Source of the DNA: a virus
Reading direction: 5' to 3' (one strand)
DNA: 40,888 nt
IMG/VR virus record: IMGVR_UViG_3300028558_000007
Coordinates: 1 to 40,888 of that record
The stretch's first letter is position 1, and every line of letters begins with the position of its first letter. The notes below the pieces were generated by a model. It did no database searches and had not been told where the DNA came from. It was given only the letters and a program-made list of their open reading frames with translations. Below, piece after piece: positions 6,333 to 14,300 of the stretch. A program made the translations under genes and the position numbers.

Positions 6333-6485
6333 TTGCCTGACCTCATGAAAATGATAAGGGAAAAACATGCGATCTTGACGCACTCACAGCAAAACTCTGA
6401 CGCTGTGTTTTCCCTTATCAAAATCAGGTTTCTCAAAAAATCGAATTTATGCAAAGGTGAAAATGATGGCCTCGTAGGAGGGCCG

Positions 6486-6707
6486 ATGTTTGATCCATCA
6501 ACTTTCGATGGCGATTACCGGGAAGCGTGGCAGGTTTGGTACTATAAGCATAAATGCTCTACGTCTAAAATCCTCGAAACATTTAAGGACGAAGCATTAA
6601 TAATCATTATAGGATCAAACCCTCCGCGCGACCCACCTTCGGGATGGATGAGATTTAGGAAGGCTATGGAGGATCACTTCGATAGGAACGGACGTGAGGG
6701 AGTGTAG
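6486..6707 (+). CDS. Hypothetical protein
   Basis: 73 aa from the ATG at 6486, with AGGAGG four nt upstream. The frame is open back to 6333, so a longer product is possible. It has a charged N-terminus (MFDPSTFDGDYREAWQVWYY), a hydrophobic strand (ALIIIIG) and a C-terminal SGWMRFRKAMEDHF helix. No family recognised. It heads a three-gene plus-strand operon with overlapping ends. Confidence 0.6.
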   Translation: MFDPSTFDGDYREAWQVWYYKHKCSTSKILETFKDEALIIIIGSNPPRDPPSGWMRFRKAMEDHFDRNGREGV

Positions 6708-6903
6708 AGGATGCCAAGCAAAGCTACCTATTTGGAAGCTATACCCTCTCCGCAAAATCCTGTTCTGCGATTCTTGCTATTGTGAATACCTTGCGATTAT
6801 TGATGGGTGTGATCTTAAACATTTAATTAAGAGGAGTGAAGATGAGACATCGAGTAGAGGATTTGGGGAAGATTTCAGTGATGCTCAACAATCTTTTGAA
6901 TAG
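6694..6903 (+). CDS. Small zinc-ribbon-like protein
   Basis: 69 aa from a GTG at 6694, overlapping the previous gene by 14 nt. Two CxxC knuckles (CRGCQ near residue 4, CDSCYC near residue 25) could bind one Zn ion, as in DksA/TraR-like or other zinc ribbons. The remainder is acidic. The next gene starts inside its 3' end. The coding call rests on operon position and the paired CxxC motifs. Confidence 0.6.
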   Translation: MRECRGCQAKLPIWKLYPLRKILFCDSCYCEYLAIIDGCDLKHLIKRSEDETSSRGFGEDFSDAQQSFE

Positions 6904-7123
6904 GAAACTTTTCAAAGAGTGGGCTAGAAGTTTGCTTACCTGCGGCGATAGATCTTATTCTCAGTGGTTTTTTGACCAACCTCGTGAGGTTCAAGAAGAT
7001 ATGGTAAACGATTTGCAAAACGTAAAGGAAGATATCTTTGACATTTTAGATGTCGCAGATGGTGTAGAATTCCCCTCTGGTTTTGATCTTACACCAGAGG
7101 TCCCCGATTATTTTGTTGATTAG
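6842..7123 (+). CDS. Hypothetical acidic helical protein
   Basis: 93 aa from the ATG at 6842, with GAGG upstream; a GTG two codons earlier is the alternative. Mostly helical and acidic in the second half (EVQEDMVNDLQNVKEDIFD). It overlaps the previous gene's 3' end, so it is co-translated. No family recognised; it ends shortly before the convergent scaffold gene. Confidence 0.6.
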   Translation: MRHRVEDLGKISVMLNNLLNRKLFKEWARSLLTCGDRSYSQWFFDQPREVQEDMVNDLQNVKEDIFDILDVADGVEFPSGFDLTPEVPDYFVD

Positions 7124-7147
7124 GGCGAAGAGCTCCGCCCTATGACT

Positions 7148-7834
7148 TTACAGTCTCAATCTCGATTTAAGTTCCTGCACTTTCTGATAAGCGGACTTTT
7201 GGCCAACTTCAGAGAAATCGCCTCCGCCTGCGTATGGTGCGGGAGATATTCCTGTTGGCTGATAGAATGGGCCACGCTGATTCTTGTTGATAGTATCTTG
7301 TATGCTTGGCGCTTTTTCTTGCGGCTTATGAAGACCTAAAGCTTTGATATTCTGATATAAAAGCTTCTGCCGGGAAAATCCCTCAGGCATTTCCAGCATG
7401 GGTTCTGCGATCTCTGGATGCTTTGTGGCGAACTTCTCAATGACCTCAGGGGATAGTACTTGATTGAAGTCGGGATTTTGCTTTAGAAAGTTCGCATTCC
7501 TCTCCTGCTCCAGCATCGCGCGCGCCTTCTGCTCTGCCTTCTCGTCGACCTTCTTATCAAAGCGCTCTTCAAACTTGGCAAACTTACGGTTTAGGCGGCG
7601 CTCATCGACGTAAGGCTCGTCGCTATGATCATCGTCATCATCAGGTTCTCGCTGAAGATACTTCTTTTTAGCGGCCTCTTGGACATCACTCTCATATTTA
7701 GCAAGCTTGGCTTCGGCTACGCGCCGGGCCTGCTCAGCGGCGTCGCGCGCTTTTTCAAGCTGTCTAAAATTATATTCTTTGTCATTTGGCTTTTGCTCTT
7801 CTGCTGCTTTTTGTTCTTGTACTTGTTCTGCCAT
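7148..7834 (-). CDS. Putative capsid scaffolding protein
   Basis: 228 aa, highly charged. Residues about 1-60 form a Lys/Glu/Ala coiled coil, residues about 65-72 an acidic DDDDD patch, and residues about 85-120 another coil. Then comes a NPDFNQVLSPEVIEKFA segment of the kind seen in phage scaffolds, and a Gly/Pro-rich linker before a basic C-terminal helix (QELKSRLRL) that could bind the coat protein. It lies between portal and capsid genes, the classic scaffold position. It is only convergent with the plus-strand gene at 7123. Confidence 0.75.
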   Translation of the reverse strand: MAEQVQEQKAAEEQKPNDKEYNFRQLEKARDAAEQARRVAEAKLAKYESDVQEAAKKKYLQREPDDDDDHSDEPYVDERRLNRKFAKFEERFDKKVDEKAEQKARAMLEQERNANFLKQNPDFNQVLSPEVIEKFATKHPEIAEPMLEMPEGFSRQKLLYQNIKALGLHKPQEKAPSIQDTINKNQRGPFYQPTGISPAPYAGGGDFSEVGQKSAYQKVQELKSRLRL

Positions 7835-7875
7835 TAGTATCCTTTACGCCGGAAAGCGAGGTTGATTGTTTAACA

Positions 7876-7894
7876 TAATTTTGTTAATAGCAAG
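7876..7894 (-). promoter_or_regulatory. Divergent copy of the late motif upstream of the scaffold gene
   Basis: The minus strand reads CTTGCTATTAACAAAATTA, which keeps the TTGCTA...AATTA frame of the late motif but lacks ACTAGG. It is 42 nt upstream of the scaffold start. A weak match, reported for completeness. Confidence 0.3.
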
Positions 7895-7925
7895 TTGTTA
7901 AATTAACATCAACCTAGGATATGCT

Positions 7926-8441
7926 TTGAAAATAAACAGGTTAGAAACGCATGACAGGCTTCAATATTTAATAAAGCAAAAAGATGAGATTGGGATCTGC
8001 TGCCAAAACATTATCAATAAACGCCCATTTGGCGACCGCCCTTTCTATATCTTTGCCCACAAGCGAGAAATCGGATTGGATGAGAAATTCTCACTCTTTC
8101 TTTCAGGCAAATACCGCGATATTGGTGAAGTGCCTACACACCGCATGATATGGCAGCCCAGGCTGACTAAGCCGAAGGCCCAGACCAACTCTATGCTCTT
8201 CAAGGGGTATCCCGGCACAGACGCCGTAAAAGTGATCTGGATCATTCCTGAGCGAGAACTTTGGGAGCAGTACACTAAAGGCAAGCTAACGCAGTGTGAG
8301 ATCGTGGTGGAGAGTATTCATAAGTTCCAGCATAATAGGGAGGAATTAGAGGCTCAGGAGGCGGATGACCCAACCGATGCTGAGATCGATCAAATTTATA
8401 GGGAAATAAGTCAGGATGCTTCGTTTAAAAAAGTGGTTTAG
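7926..8441 (+). CDS. Conserved-looking phage protein, unknown function
   Basis: 171 aa from a TTG at 7926, with AGGA upstream. It carries IYIFAHKR-like and MIWQPRLTKPKAQTN segments, a VIWIIPERELWEQY block and an acidic C-terminus (EAQEADDPTDAEID). The IPERE..WEQY block reminds me of small phage proteins found next to portal or terminase genes, but I cannot name a family. It is followed by two overlapping small genes in the same direction. Confidence 0.7.
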   Translation: MKINRLETHDRLQYLIKQKDEIGICCQNIINKRPFGDRPFYIFAHKREIGLDEKFSLFLSGKYRDIGEVPTHRMIWQPRLTKPKAQTNSMLFKGYPGTDAVKVIWIIPERELWEQYTKGKLTQCEIVVESIHKFQHNREELEAQEADDPTDAEIDQIYREISQDASFKKVV

Positions 8442-8447
8442 GTATTT

Positions 8448-8540
8448 ATGTGGATGTATGTAGCAGCACTCATTGCATTCGGACTTCTTCTTGCATGGGC
8501 TTTAGGAGCTGCGGCCAAAAGGGGGGATAGGGATGACTAG
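8448..8540 (+). CDS. Single-pass membrane microprotein
   Basis: 30 aa. One membrane segment (AALIAFGLLLAWALGAAA) is followed by a charged tail (KRGDRDD). The start is 6 nt after the previous stop, and its 3' end overlaps the next gene by 8 nt, which supports real coupling. Function unknown; one of several single-TM microproteins in this genome. Confidence 0.5.
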   Translation: MWMYVAALIAFGLLLAWALGAAAKRGDRDD

Positions 8541-8805
8541 AAACTCCATCAGGATCGAGATCTCAGACGACGAGGAGACAATCTGCTTGATTCCTGACCC
8601 ATCGATCAGCATTGAGTTTATGATGGAATTGACCAAGCTTGCAGGGAATTTGGGATATGTCTGGTGGCTGCCGGCTGATGAGAGACGCGGATTTCTTTAT
8701 AGTAAGAATAAAACTACGCCAGAGACTTCGGAGGCATCCGCATTGACTTCTGAGGAATCGGAGAATCGCTTGGAGATTCCCTCATTTTGCCAACCTTCGC
8801 CTTAA
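8533..8805 (+). CDS. Hypothetical protein
   Basis: 90 aa from the ATG at 8533, with GGGATAGGG upstream. N-terminal beta-strand (NSIRIEISDDEETICLIPD), a helix, then VWWLPADERRG, and a low-complexity Ser/Glu tail. The last 92 nt overlap the convergent gene at 8714, so the tail may be constrained by both frames. No family recognised. Confidence 0.6.
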   Translation: MTRNSIRIEISDDEETICLIPDPSISIEFMMELTKLAGNLGYVWWLPADERRGFLYSKNKTTPETSEASALTSEESENRLEIPSFCQPSP

Positions 8806-8956
8806 ACCCTGTGCCGAAATACGATCCGCCGGGATACATCAACTTCTTGTTGTCGTAGCCAGGTTGGTTTTTCATAGGCTGTGGCCCCATCGACCCTCTA
8901 GGATCTGGCTTGGGGGCTATAGGCTGATTGAAGATTCCGTTTTGTTTTGCGACCAT
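8714..8956 (-). CDS. Small Pro/Gly/Lys-rich protein
   Basis: 80 aa with GAGGAACT before the ATG. Largely disordered, rich in Pro, Lys, Gly and Met (PKPDPRGSMGPQPMKNQPGY, MYPGGSYFGTGFKAKVG). It lies between the portal and scaffold genes in the late operon, so it may be a minor virion or assembly protein. Overlaps the convergent gene by 92 nt. Confidence 0.6.
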   Translation of the reverse strand: MVAKQNGIFNQPIAPKPDPRGSMGPQPMKNQPGYDNKKLMYPGGSYFGTGFKAKVGKMRESPSDSPIPQKSMRMPPKSLA

Positions 8957-9112
8957 AGTTCCTCGGTAAAAAGTGCGGCAAGCTTCTCAGGCTTATCGTA
9001 GCCGCAGGTTACGCTTTAGTTTCCCCCAGGTCAGGGTTTACGGATTAACTAAAGAACCTCCGTTCTGCTGACCGGGATTTACCTCGCGTCGACGCGCAAA
9101 GAACCCAATCAC
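8957..9112 (-). pseudogene. Possible small gene spread over three frames
   Basis: From a GTG at 9112, minus-strand frame 1 gives a 24-codon peptide with FFARRREVNPGQQNGG. The next frame gives VNPDLGETKA, and the third gives VTCGYDKPEKLAALFTEEL, which runs on into the next gene. The pieces read like one protein broken by two small frame changes. The DNA also has several hairpins (CTTTAGTT/AACTAAAG; GGTCAG/CTGACC). It could be a decayed gene or a structured leader. The U-G P1 rule that holds for the mini-introns is not met here. Confidence 0.3.
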
Positions 9113-9128
9113 TTGCCTGTCAGAACTC

Positions 9129-9368
9129 TTAGTAGCGATAACCTTGAGGCATTTTCTGCTTCATGATCTCTTTATCGCCTTTCATTTGTACTTCGCGCAC
9201 ACGCTCGCTAGTGTCATCATAGTCAGTGCCTACATGACCGCTGCCCTCTGCGCTCTCAAATCTCTTGGTCTTGTTTCCTTCTGGAAGAGGGTAATTCTTT
9301 CCAGGAGAACCACAAAAACTTTTATGATCGTCTATACGTCTGCCGCTCACGTTATTTTCCTTGGGCAT
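9129..9368 (-). CDS. Small charged protein of the late region
   Basis: 79 aa, polar and charged (GRRIDDHKSFCGSPGKNYPL, ERVREVQMKGDKEIMKQKMP). It starts just downstream of a late promoter-like motif and stops before the next small gene. The ribosome site is weak (CGGGCAA). No family recognised; probably a minor head-region protein. Confidence 0.55.
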   Translation of the reverse strand: MPKENNVSGRRIDDHKSFCGSPGKNYPLPEGNKTKRFESAEGSGHVGTDYDDTSERVREVQMKGDKEIMKQKMPQGYRY

Positions 9369-9382
9369 TTGCCCGTTGTGAT

Positions 9383-9400
9383 TAATTACCTAGTAACAAG
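9383..9400 (-). promoter_or_regulatory. Late promoter-like motif after the portal gene
   Basis: The minus strand reads CTTGTTACTAGGTAATTA, one of four near-identical copies upstream of late genes (also at 3241, 29600 and 33573). It lies 15 nt before the next start codon, so it could be promoter plus leader. Confidence 0.5.
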
Positions 9401-9445
9401 TGAGGATTATTTATGCAAACATTTCTAATTAATCAATTTTTTATA

Positions 9446-11821
9446 CTATTGACCCATTGCCTGCTGTTGTGGTTGTTGATTTAAACCACCTTGCATCATT
9501 TTAGTGACAAACTCACTAGAAAGCGCGGCTCGACGAGCATCTTGTTTTTCAACATCATCTTTCAAGTCCTGTTGATAGTCAAGGTTTTGAATATCGTTCA
9601 TTCTCAAATTTGCCTCAATTTCTCCATGCTTAGCTATAACGTCCATAAGCTTGTCCAAGGCTTCCACTTTGTTTTTCGTAGAAGACGAATGGTCGCTCTG
9701 TATCTTTGCAATACGCTCCTCCAAAAGCCCGATATTGGATTCCGCTCTTCCATGTTTTTCCCTAGCTGTGGCCAAAAGACTTGCAGCTTTGGCCTGTAAT
9801 TCATGTAGCTTCGCCTCTTCAAAGGCATGTTGAATGTTGGTCATCTCGCCCTGAACCGCCGCCTGCTGCTGCTCTTGCTGCGCTAGGATCTGCTCTAGCT
9901 TGTTCTTGCCCTGCAGGGTGGCTACGGAGACGATGTAGGATGGTGGTATAATGCCGCCGAGGATCTGATTGAGCTCTAGGGTCTGCTGAAACTCTTGCTG
10001 TCTTTGAATCGCGGTATTGAGTCCCTCTGCGATCACGACCTGATACTTGCTGAAGATCCTGCTGTAGAAATAGGGAGATGGCTCCTCACCTAGATAGAGA
10101 GATACTTTGGCCGCATTCCAGTTGTTCTGAACGATGCTAATCAGGCGATCCCCCAGCGTTTTTAAGCTGAAGTCCCACTGATCAAAATACTTCTGAAGCA
10201 CCATAAGGTTAGCGGCTTGCTTCAAAAGTACAGTTAGCGATGACGTTTGCTTGTCGTCCTGCCCGCTCCAGTTCTCAATGTCTACCCCAGAGGTGGCGAA
10301 TATCAGTCCCTGAAGCTGATTAGCGAGCTCCATATCCGATTGTGGAACTGCACTAGGGATGATTTTCTCGCAGTCACCCAGCTCGAAGCCCTCATTAATA
10401 ATAATGTCCCAGCCCTGCCCAGACTTTTTAAGATTGTCTTCATTGGCTACCGCTCCTACTTTGCGTTTCCATCCCTGGTTGATCGTGGCTTCAGAGATGT
10501 CGTGGTTAATAATAATGCGCCGGTTAAGCAGAAATTGCGGATCGCGCATGGTTTTGACAAGAGAGCGCACGCGAAGATCGTAATAGTTTATGTGCGGCTC
10601 ATAGTTCCAGAAGACAGGGATCATGGGGCAGTCGTCAAAGCCTAGCGGATTGTCGCCCTGGAACATTAACTGATCGTTAAGAACGGTGGCGAGCTTCCAG
10701 GTAGGGCATTCGACCTCTACGACCTCAAGATCCGGGATCTGGTACAGGACGGCGTCTATGGTTTCTTGGCCACCGGCAAAGTCAAAGAACTGATTTCTTT
10801 TTTGAGAATAAAGTCGTTTCTTTTTTCTCTTCCAGCGATACCAAACGTAACTAAGTACCATCAAATCATTTCTAGCCATATTATAATTTTCAGGTAAGAA
10901 ATAAAAAGACCCGTAACGCTGCGGTGTCCCAGACATAGGCGCGATATTAGATATCTTATCGGGGAATCGATTCTCAGCCTCATGCTTTGATATATATTCT
11001 TGACACCAAATGAATTGCGCATCGCTGGCGTCGGGATTTCTGAAGTAAGGATCGATCAGAAAAGAGTTATATTCCCAGACTTTTACTTTAAGCTCGCCCT
11101 GAGCAGGATCAGATCCCACAAAATCAAGGTAGGGCTGCAGAAGTACCATGCCTGAAATGGTGGCGAGCTCACAGGCTTTAGAAAACTGCTCATTGATTCC
11201 CCCGACATTGCAAACATGGTCAATTATCCTTGTGTATTGGTCAGAAGTTTGTGAATCCCCACCCTCGCTCGCTATATAATTAATCGATTTTCTGTGTTGT
11301 CTTTGATAGCCCGTGACCATATTAACTGGCTGCTGGAGCAAGTTAAAATAAAAGTTCTGGTAAGAGAACGACGGAGTAAAATTGAAGTACCGATTCACAA
11401 ACGACTGCGATCCGGCGTAAAATAATGTCTTTAACTGTTACTTTTATGACCTATTTCTAGGCGGGAGGTCTTGTTATTCCCTCCTCCGCGATTTCATGTA
11501 TAGTCGCGGAACAGACTATCGCATCCTCTTTAGAGGTCCCCTCGCTTAGTCGTTCACCGTGCTTTCGCTTCGGCCCTGTCACCCCATCGGGCTTCCAAGT
11601 CAATTAGAGGGGATTTATCATCGACTCACTATTAATCGATGTTTGACTGATTCCACCTTGCCTGCTCAATCTAAATATTTTACTTGGCACGTAAATCAAT
11701 CAAAAACAGCCCATTAAGCGTAAAAAGGCTGAAATTTAGAGTATAAATTGTCGAGCCAAGCACGGCAATTTCCCTGGTTAGGCTCTAAATTATTGTTCCA
11801 TGGTGGATAGTAAAAACTCAC
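9446..11821 (-). CDS. Portal protein gene in three inferred exons (P22-like portal)
   Basis: The portal forms the dodecameric DNA entry ring. Exons 11821-11726, 11670-11635 and 11428-9446 join to 704 aa, close to the 725 aa of the P22 portal. Exon 1 starts at a GTG with AGGAG seven nt upstream (MSFYYPPWNNN) and ends NLYSKFQP. Exon 2 is IEQARWNQSNID. Exon 3 begins TLFYAGSQSFVNRYFNF and contains the core (FYFNLLQQPVNMVTGYQRQH, VWYRWKRKKKRLY, NRRIIINHDI). It ends in a Gln-rich coiled coil. Interruptions are a 55-nt mini-intron and a 206-nt group I intron. Without splicing the only open frame starts at a GTG at 11398 and lacks the N-terminal region. The neighbouring terminase and scaffold fit. 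Confidence 0.82.
11429..11634 (-). ncRNA. Group I intron of the portal gene, 206 nt
   Basis: P1 pairs exon CATCGAT with GTCGATG (11625-11619), ending in U-G. P10 pairs AATAGTG (11633-11627) with exon CATTATT. P3 is CCCCTC (11612-11607) with GAGGGG (11543-11538). P7 is GACTA (11551-11547) with TAGTC within 11514-11520. P8 is a CCTC/GAGG hairpin and P9 is CCGCGA/TCGCGG. The last base is G at 11429. The joined frame gives NQSNID then TLFYAG. No ORF inside. Confidence 0.9.
11671..11725 (-). other. Coreless group I mini-intron (portal gene, 55 nt)
   Basis: The 5' exon CAGCCT (11731-11726) pairs with GGGCTG (11712-11707), ending in U-G. The abutting GCTTAAT (11719-11713) pairs over seven bases with the 3' exon ATTGAGC (11670-11664). 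The last base is G at 11671. Unspliced, the frame stops at a TAA (11716-11714). Spliced, SKFQP joins IEQARWNQSNID. The 36-nt tail after the guide has a TTTAC/GTAAA hairpin but no P3-P8 core. It lies 36 nt upstream of the full portal intron. The hairpin followed by T5 could alternatively be read as a terminator. Confidence 0.7.
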
Positions 11822-11839
11822 ACGTAGACTCCTGATACA

Positions 11840-12466
11840 TTACGGTTTCTTAATTATGCTATATCCGTACTGTTCAAGGAATTCAATATAATATTTTATT
11901 CTATCTTCTACCCTTTGACCGGCAGGCTGCCCTTTATTCCACAGCTCTAGATTCTCTGGCCGATTGTCATCTCTAATCCCGTTTTTATGGTGAACTGTTT
12001 CTCCTTTAACAAGCATCCTTCCTAATTCTTTCTCCATAACCAAAACATGTTCGTAAGTTTTTCTTAAGTATTTTCCGGTTTGTGCATCAACTAAAACAAT
12101 GATCTTATACCCTTTAAGATTATATCCCTCTTTTCTTGGTCCAGTAAAAAAGTCATGTCCTAAGGGTAACCCTTTTTCCAGCCTTCTTTTTTCTGCTATC
12201 TTTCCATAAACTTTTCCCATTGCTTTACCAAATTTTTCCGGTCTATTTTCTTTATAGTTCTTGTATTGACACTTAGGACATCTAAAGAAAGTTTGATTTT
12301 TTGCAGTAAAGTTCTTTCCACAATCTACGCAAACACATTTTATGCGACACTCATCACATCTTTTCTTCCTTGTCCCAGTCAAATCTTTTCCACATTCCTT
12401 ACAAGAGTTCTTTTTGGGAATATAGGTTCTTTTGTGATACTCTGCGTAATACTCTTTCTTGCTCAT
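11840..12466 (-). CDS. Free-standing HNH homing endonuclease
   Basis: 208 aa from the ATG at 12466, with AAGGTGGGGG upstream; the frame is open to a TTG at 12544. The N-terminal half holds several CxxC zinc knuckles (CKECGKDL, CDEC, CVDCGKNF, CPKC). The C-terminal half is an HNH domain (EHVLVMEKELGRML, ETVHHKNGIRDDNRPENLEL). It ends 18 nt before the portal start and lies outside the inferred portal introns, so it is an intergenic homing endonuclease that may target the adjacent portal gene. It is divergent from the RNA ligase. Confidence 0.88.
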   Translation of the reverse strand: MSKKEYYAEYHKRTYIPKKNSCKECGKDLTGTRKKRCDECRIKCVCVDCGKNFTAKNQTFFRCPKCQYKNYKENRPEKFGKAMGKVYGKIAEKRRLEKGLPLGHDFFTGPRKEGYNLKGYKIIVLVDAQTGKYLRKTYEHVLVMEKELGRMLVKGETVHHKNGIRDDNRPENLELWNKGQPAGQRVEDRIKYYIEFLEQYGYSIIKKP

Positions 12467-12568
12467 TTTTTCCCCCACCTTATCATGCACCATTTTACCA
12501 CAATCCACACTATCTTGACTTAAATTATTTTCAGTTGTACTCAAAAAACGAACAACTGGAGTTTAACA

Positions 12569-13525
12569 ATGGATCAAGAGTTAGTTTATGTAGGAAAAAT
12601 ACTTAGCCTTTCGCCAATTCAAGGAGCCGACTTTATAGTTTCAGCCACGGCTGTCTGCGGTGCTGGCGGAAAATGGATGGGGGTAGTGAGAAAGAATCAA
12701 TTTAAGCTGGGCGACCCATGCCTAGTCTATCTCCCAGACTCGGTTGTTCCGGAATCTGAGGAGATGGCGTTCATGAAATCTACCGGGTGGCGCGTAAAAA
12801 TGCGCAACTTTAAGGGAGCTCCCTCAGAAGTCGTTATAATGCCCTATACGGGCTTATCTGCAATCGGCACTGATTATACTCAAGCTGCGGGGGTAAAGCG
12901 ATTCCTGAAGCCAATAGCCGCCTCCCTAGCTGCCGACGCCAAGGGTGACTTTCCCTGGTTTTTGCGCAAGACCGATGAACCAAACTGGCAGAAAGTCCCA
13001 CAATCTGTTGAGCTTTTGCAAGGAAAGGGGTATTATATTACGGAAAAAGCAGACGGGTCTAGCACTACAGCCTATATGAGAGCCGGACAATTCGGGCTTT
13101 GCAGCCGCAATCTTGAGCTTAAAGAATCGGCAAACAATGGGTATTGGCAAGTTGCCAATCACTATGGATTGAAAGAGAATCTTCCAGATGGGTACGCCAT
13201 TCAATGGGAGACGTGCGGGCCAAAGATCCAGAAGAACCCGATGGGATTTACCGAAATCGTTGGGCGGGCGTTTAGCGTTTGGAGTATCGACAACCAAGAA
13301 TATCTTGATTATAAAGATTTTGTTGACTTCTGCGACGACCTTTGCTTTCCCACGGTCAGGATTCTTGAGGTTGGGTCTTCATTTGAATGCGCGGACCTCA
13401 ACGAAAAGGCAAAAGGATTCTATGAGAACGGGCACAAGAGAGAAGGTATTGTGATTAGATCTCAGAGGCACATCAATGCGCATGTAGTTAGTTTTAAAGC
13501 AATTAACTTGGAATATGACGAATGA
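12569..13525 (+). CDS. RNA ligase, DRB0094 (Rnl5)-like
   Basis: 318 aa. The N-terminal OB-like region (residues about 1-110; YVGKILSLSPIQGADFIV, LGDPCLVYLPDS) precedes a nucleotidyltransferase domain, as in the Deinococcus DRB0094 ligase. Motif I is EKADGSS with Lys160 as the adenylated residue, motif IV is REGIVIRS, and motif V is VSFKAIN. It seals nicked or broken RNA using ATP. The ATG at 12569 follows GGAG. It opens a plus-strand operon that includes a metallophosphoesterase, suggesting RNA end repair. A role in joining exons cannot be excluded but has no direct support. Confidence 0.85.
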   Translation: MDQELVYVGKILSLSPIQGADFIVSATAVCGAGGKWMGVVRKNQFKLGDPCLVYLPDSVVPESEEMAFMKSTGWRVKMRNFKGAPSEVVIMPYTGLSAIGTDYTQAAGVKRFLKPIAASLAADAKGDFPWFLRKTDEPNWQKVPQSVELLQGKGYYITEKADGSSTTAYMRAGQFGLCSRNLELKESANNGYWQVANHYGLKENLPDGYAIQWETCGPKIQKNPMGFTEIVGRAFSVWSIDNQEYLDYKDFVDFCDDLCFPTVRILEVGSSFECADLNEKAKGFYENGHKREGIVIRSQRHINAHVVSFKAINLEYDE

Positions 13526-13746
13526 CCAATAAAGAAAACGGAACTTATTGGGAACTTCTTATTGCAATGAGCATAATGCTTCTTGCCATTATAGGAGTGA
13601 ATGTTCCTCTTTTCATTATGACAGACAATAAAATTGAAGCGATTAGACAGGATATAAGGGAATTTCACGTAGAAATGAAAAGATTGGATGTTGAGTTTAA
13701 GGATCATATGTTATACGAGCATGGAAAAAAAGAGAAAAACAAATGA
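13522..13746 (+). CDS. Single-TM coiled-coil protein (paralogue of 29704-29952)
   Basis: 74 aa, overlapping the RNA ligase stop by 4 nt (ATGA). A membrane segment (ELLIAMSIMLLAIIGVNVPL) is followed by a charged helix (IEAIRQDIREFHVEMKRLD). The protein at 29704-29952 has the same architecture and clear sequence similarity. Such TM-plus-coil proteins can be membrane tethers or accessory lysis/superinfection factors; the function is unknown. Confidence 0.7.
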   Translation: MTNKENGTYWELLIAMSIMLLAIIGVNVPLFIMTDNKIEAIRQDIREFHVEMKRLDVEFKDHMLYEHGKKEKNK

Positions 13747-14300
13747 CAGAACAACCGCAAACACTGACTAAAGAGCTCAAACTTGAGCACTGGGGACCCG
13801 GCGAATGGGTAGATGAGCCAGACACCTTTATATTTGAGCATCTGGGCTTTAAGTGTCTAGGCAGAAGGTTCTGCGTCTGGGATGGCCACAATAACGATCA
13901 TTTAGCCGGAGGCTATTGGTGCGGATACATTGAGATACCTGAGGGGCATCCTTGGTATATGAAAGATGCCCGCAGGGATCTGGACATCGATTGCCACTGG
14001 GGAATATCTTTTTCCGAATATTCTGAGGAAGAGAGGGCTCACTTGATAGGGTTTGACTGCGCGCATTCCGGGGACTATGTCCCTAGCATAGAAATATTTA
14101 AAAGAAAAATGAGGGACGATCCAACAAACAACCACTATTTAAAATTGCAAGAAAGAACTAAGGAAATGCTTAAAGAATTTCCCGAATCACCTCTTTTAAA
14201 ACAATTTTTTAACCCCACATACCGTAACATGGCGTTTGTCATTGACGAGTGCCGCAAGATGGCGCAGCAGGCTAAGGACGCGATGGAGGAGAAAAAATGA
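13743..14300 (+). CDS. Hypothetical phage protein
   Basis: 185 aa, coupled to its neighbours by 4-nt overlaps on both sides. Aromatic and His/Trp-rich N-terminal domain (LEHWGPGEWVDEPDTFIFEH, GYWCGYIEIPEGHPWY, DCHWGISFSEYSEEE) and a helical C-terminus. It looks like a globular phage-specific enzyme or binding protein. No family named. It sits between the RNA ligase and the phosphoesterase, so a shared role in RNA repair is possible. Confidence 0.75.
   Translation: MTEQPQTLTKELKLEHWGPGEWVDEPDTFIFEHLGFKCLGRRFCVWDGHNNDHLAGGYWCGYIEIPEGHPWYMKDARRDLDIDCHWGISFSEYSEEERAHLIGFDCAHSGDYVPSIEIFKRKMRDDPTNNHYLKLQERTKEMLKEFPESPLLKQFFNPTYRNMAFVIDECRKMAQQAKDAMEEKK

Noticed and set aside
8957-9128. tRNA gene in the hairpin-rich gap
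   Set aside because: No cloverleaf with acceptor, anticodon and T-loop could be built.
9491-10645. Several plus-strand frames of 60-132 aa
   Set aside because: They are antisense to the portal coding sequence and have no ribosome sites or protein-like features.
11671-11725. Programmed translational bypassing (T4 gene 60-like) as explanation of the portal gap
   Set aside because: The length, hairpin and stop after GCT look similar, but take-off and landing codons do not match, while P1, P10, terminal G and the exact frame all fit group I splice rules.
11701-11735. CAGCC/GGCTG hairpin plus T5 as terminator of the HNH gene
   Set aside because: The same stem is P1 of the portal mini-intron; a terminator here would cut the portal transcript.
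12926-13297. 123-aa minus-strand frame opposite the RNA ligase
   Set aside because: Antisense shadow of a clearly conserved enzyme.
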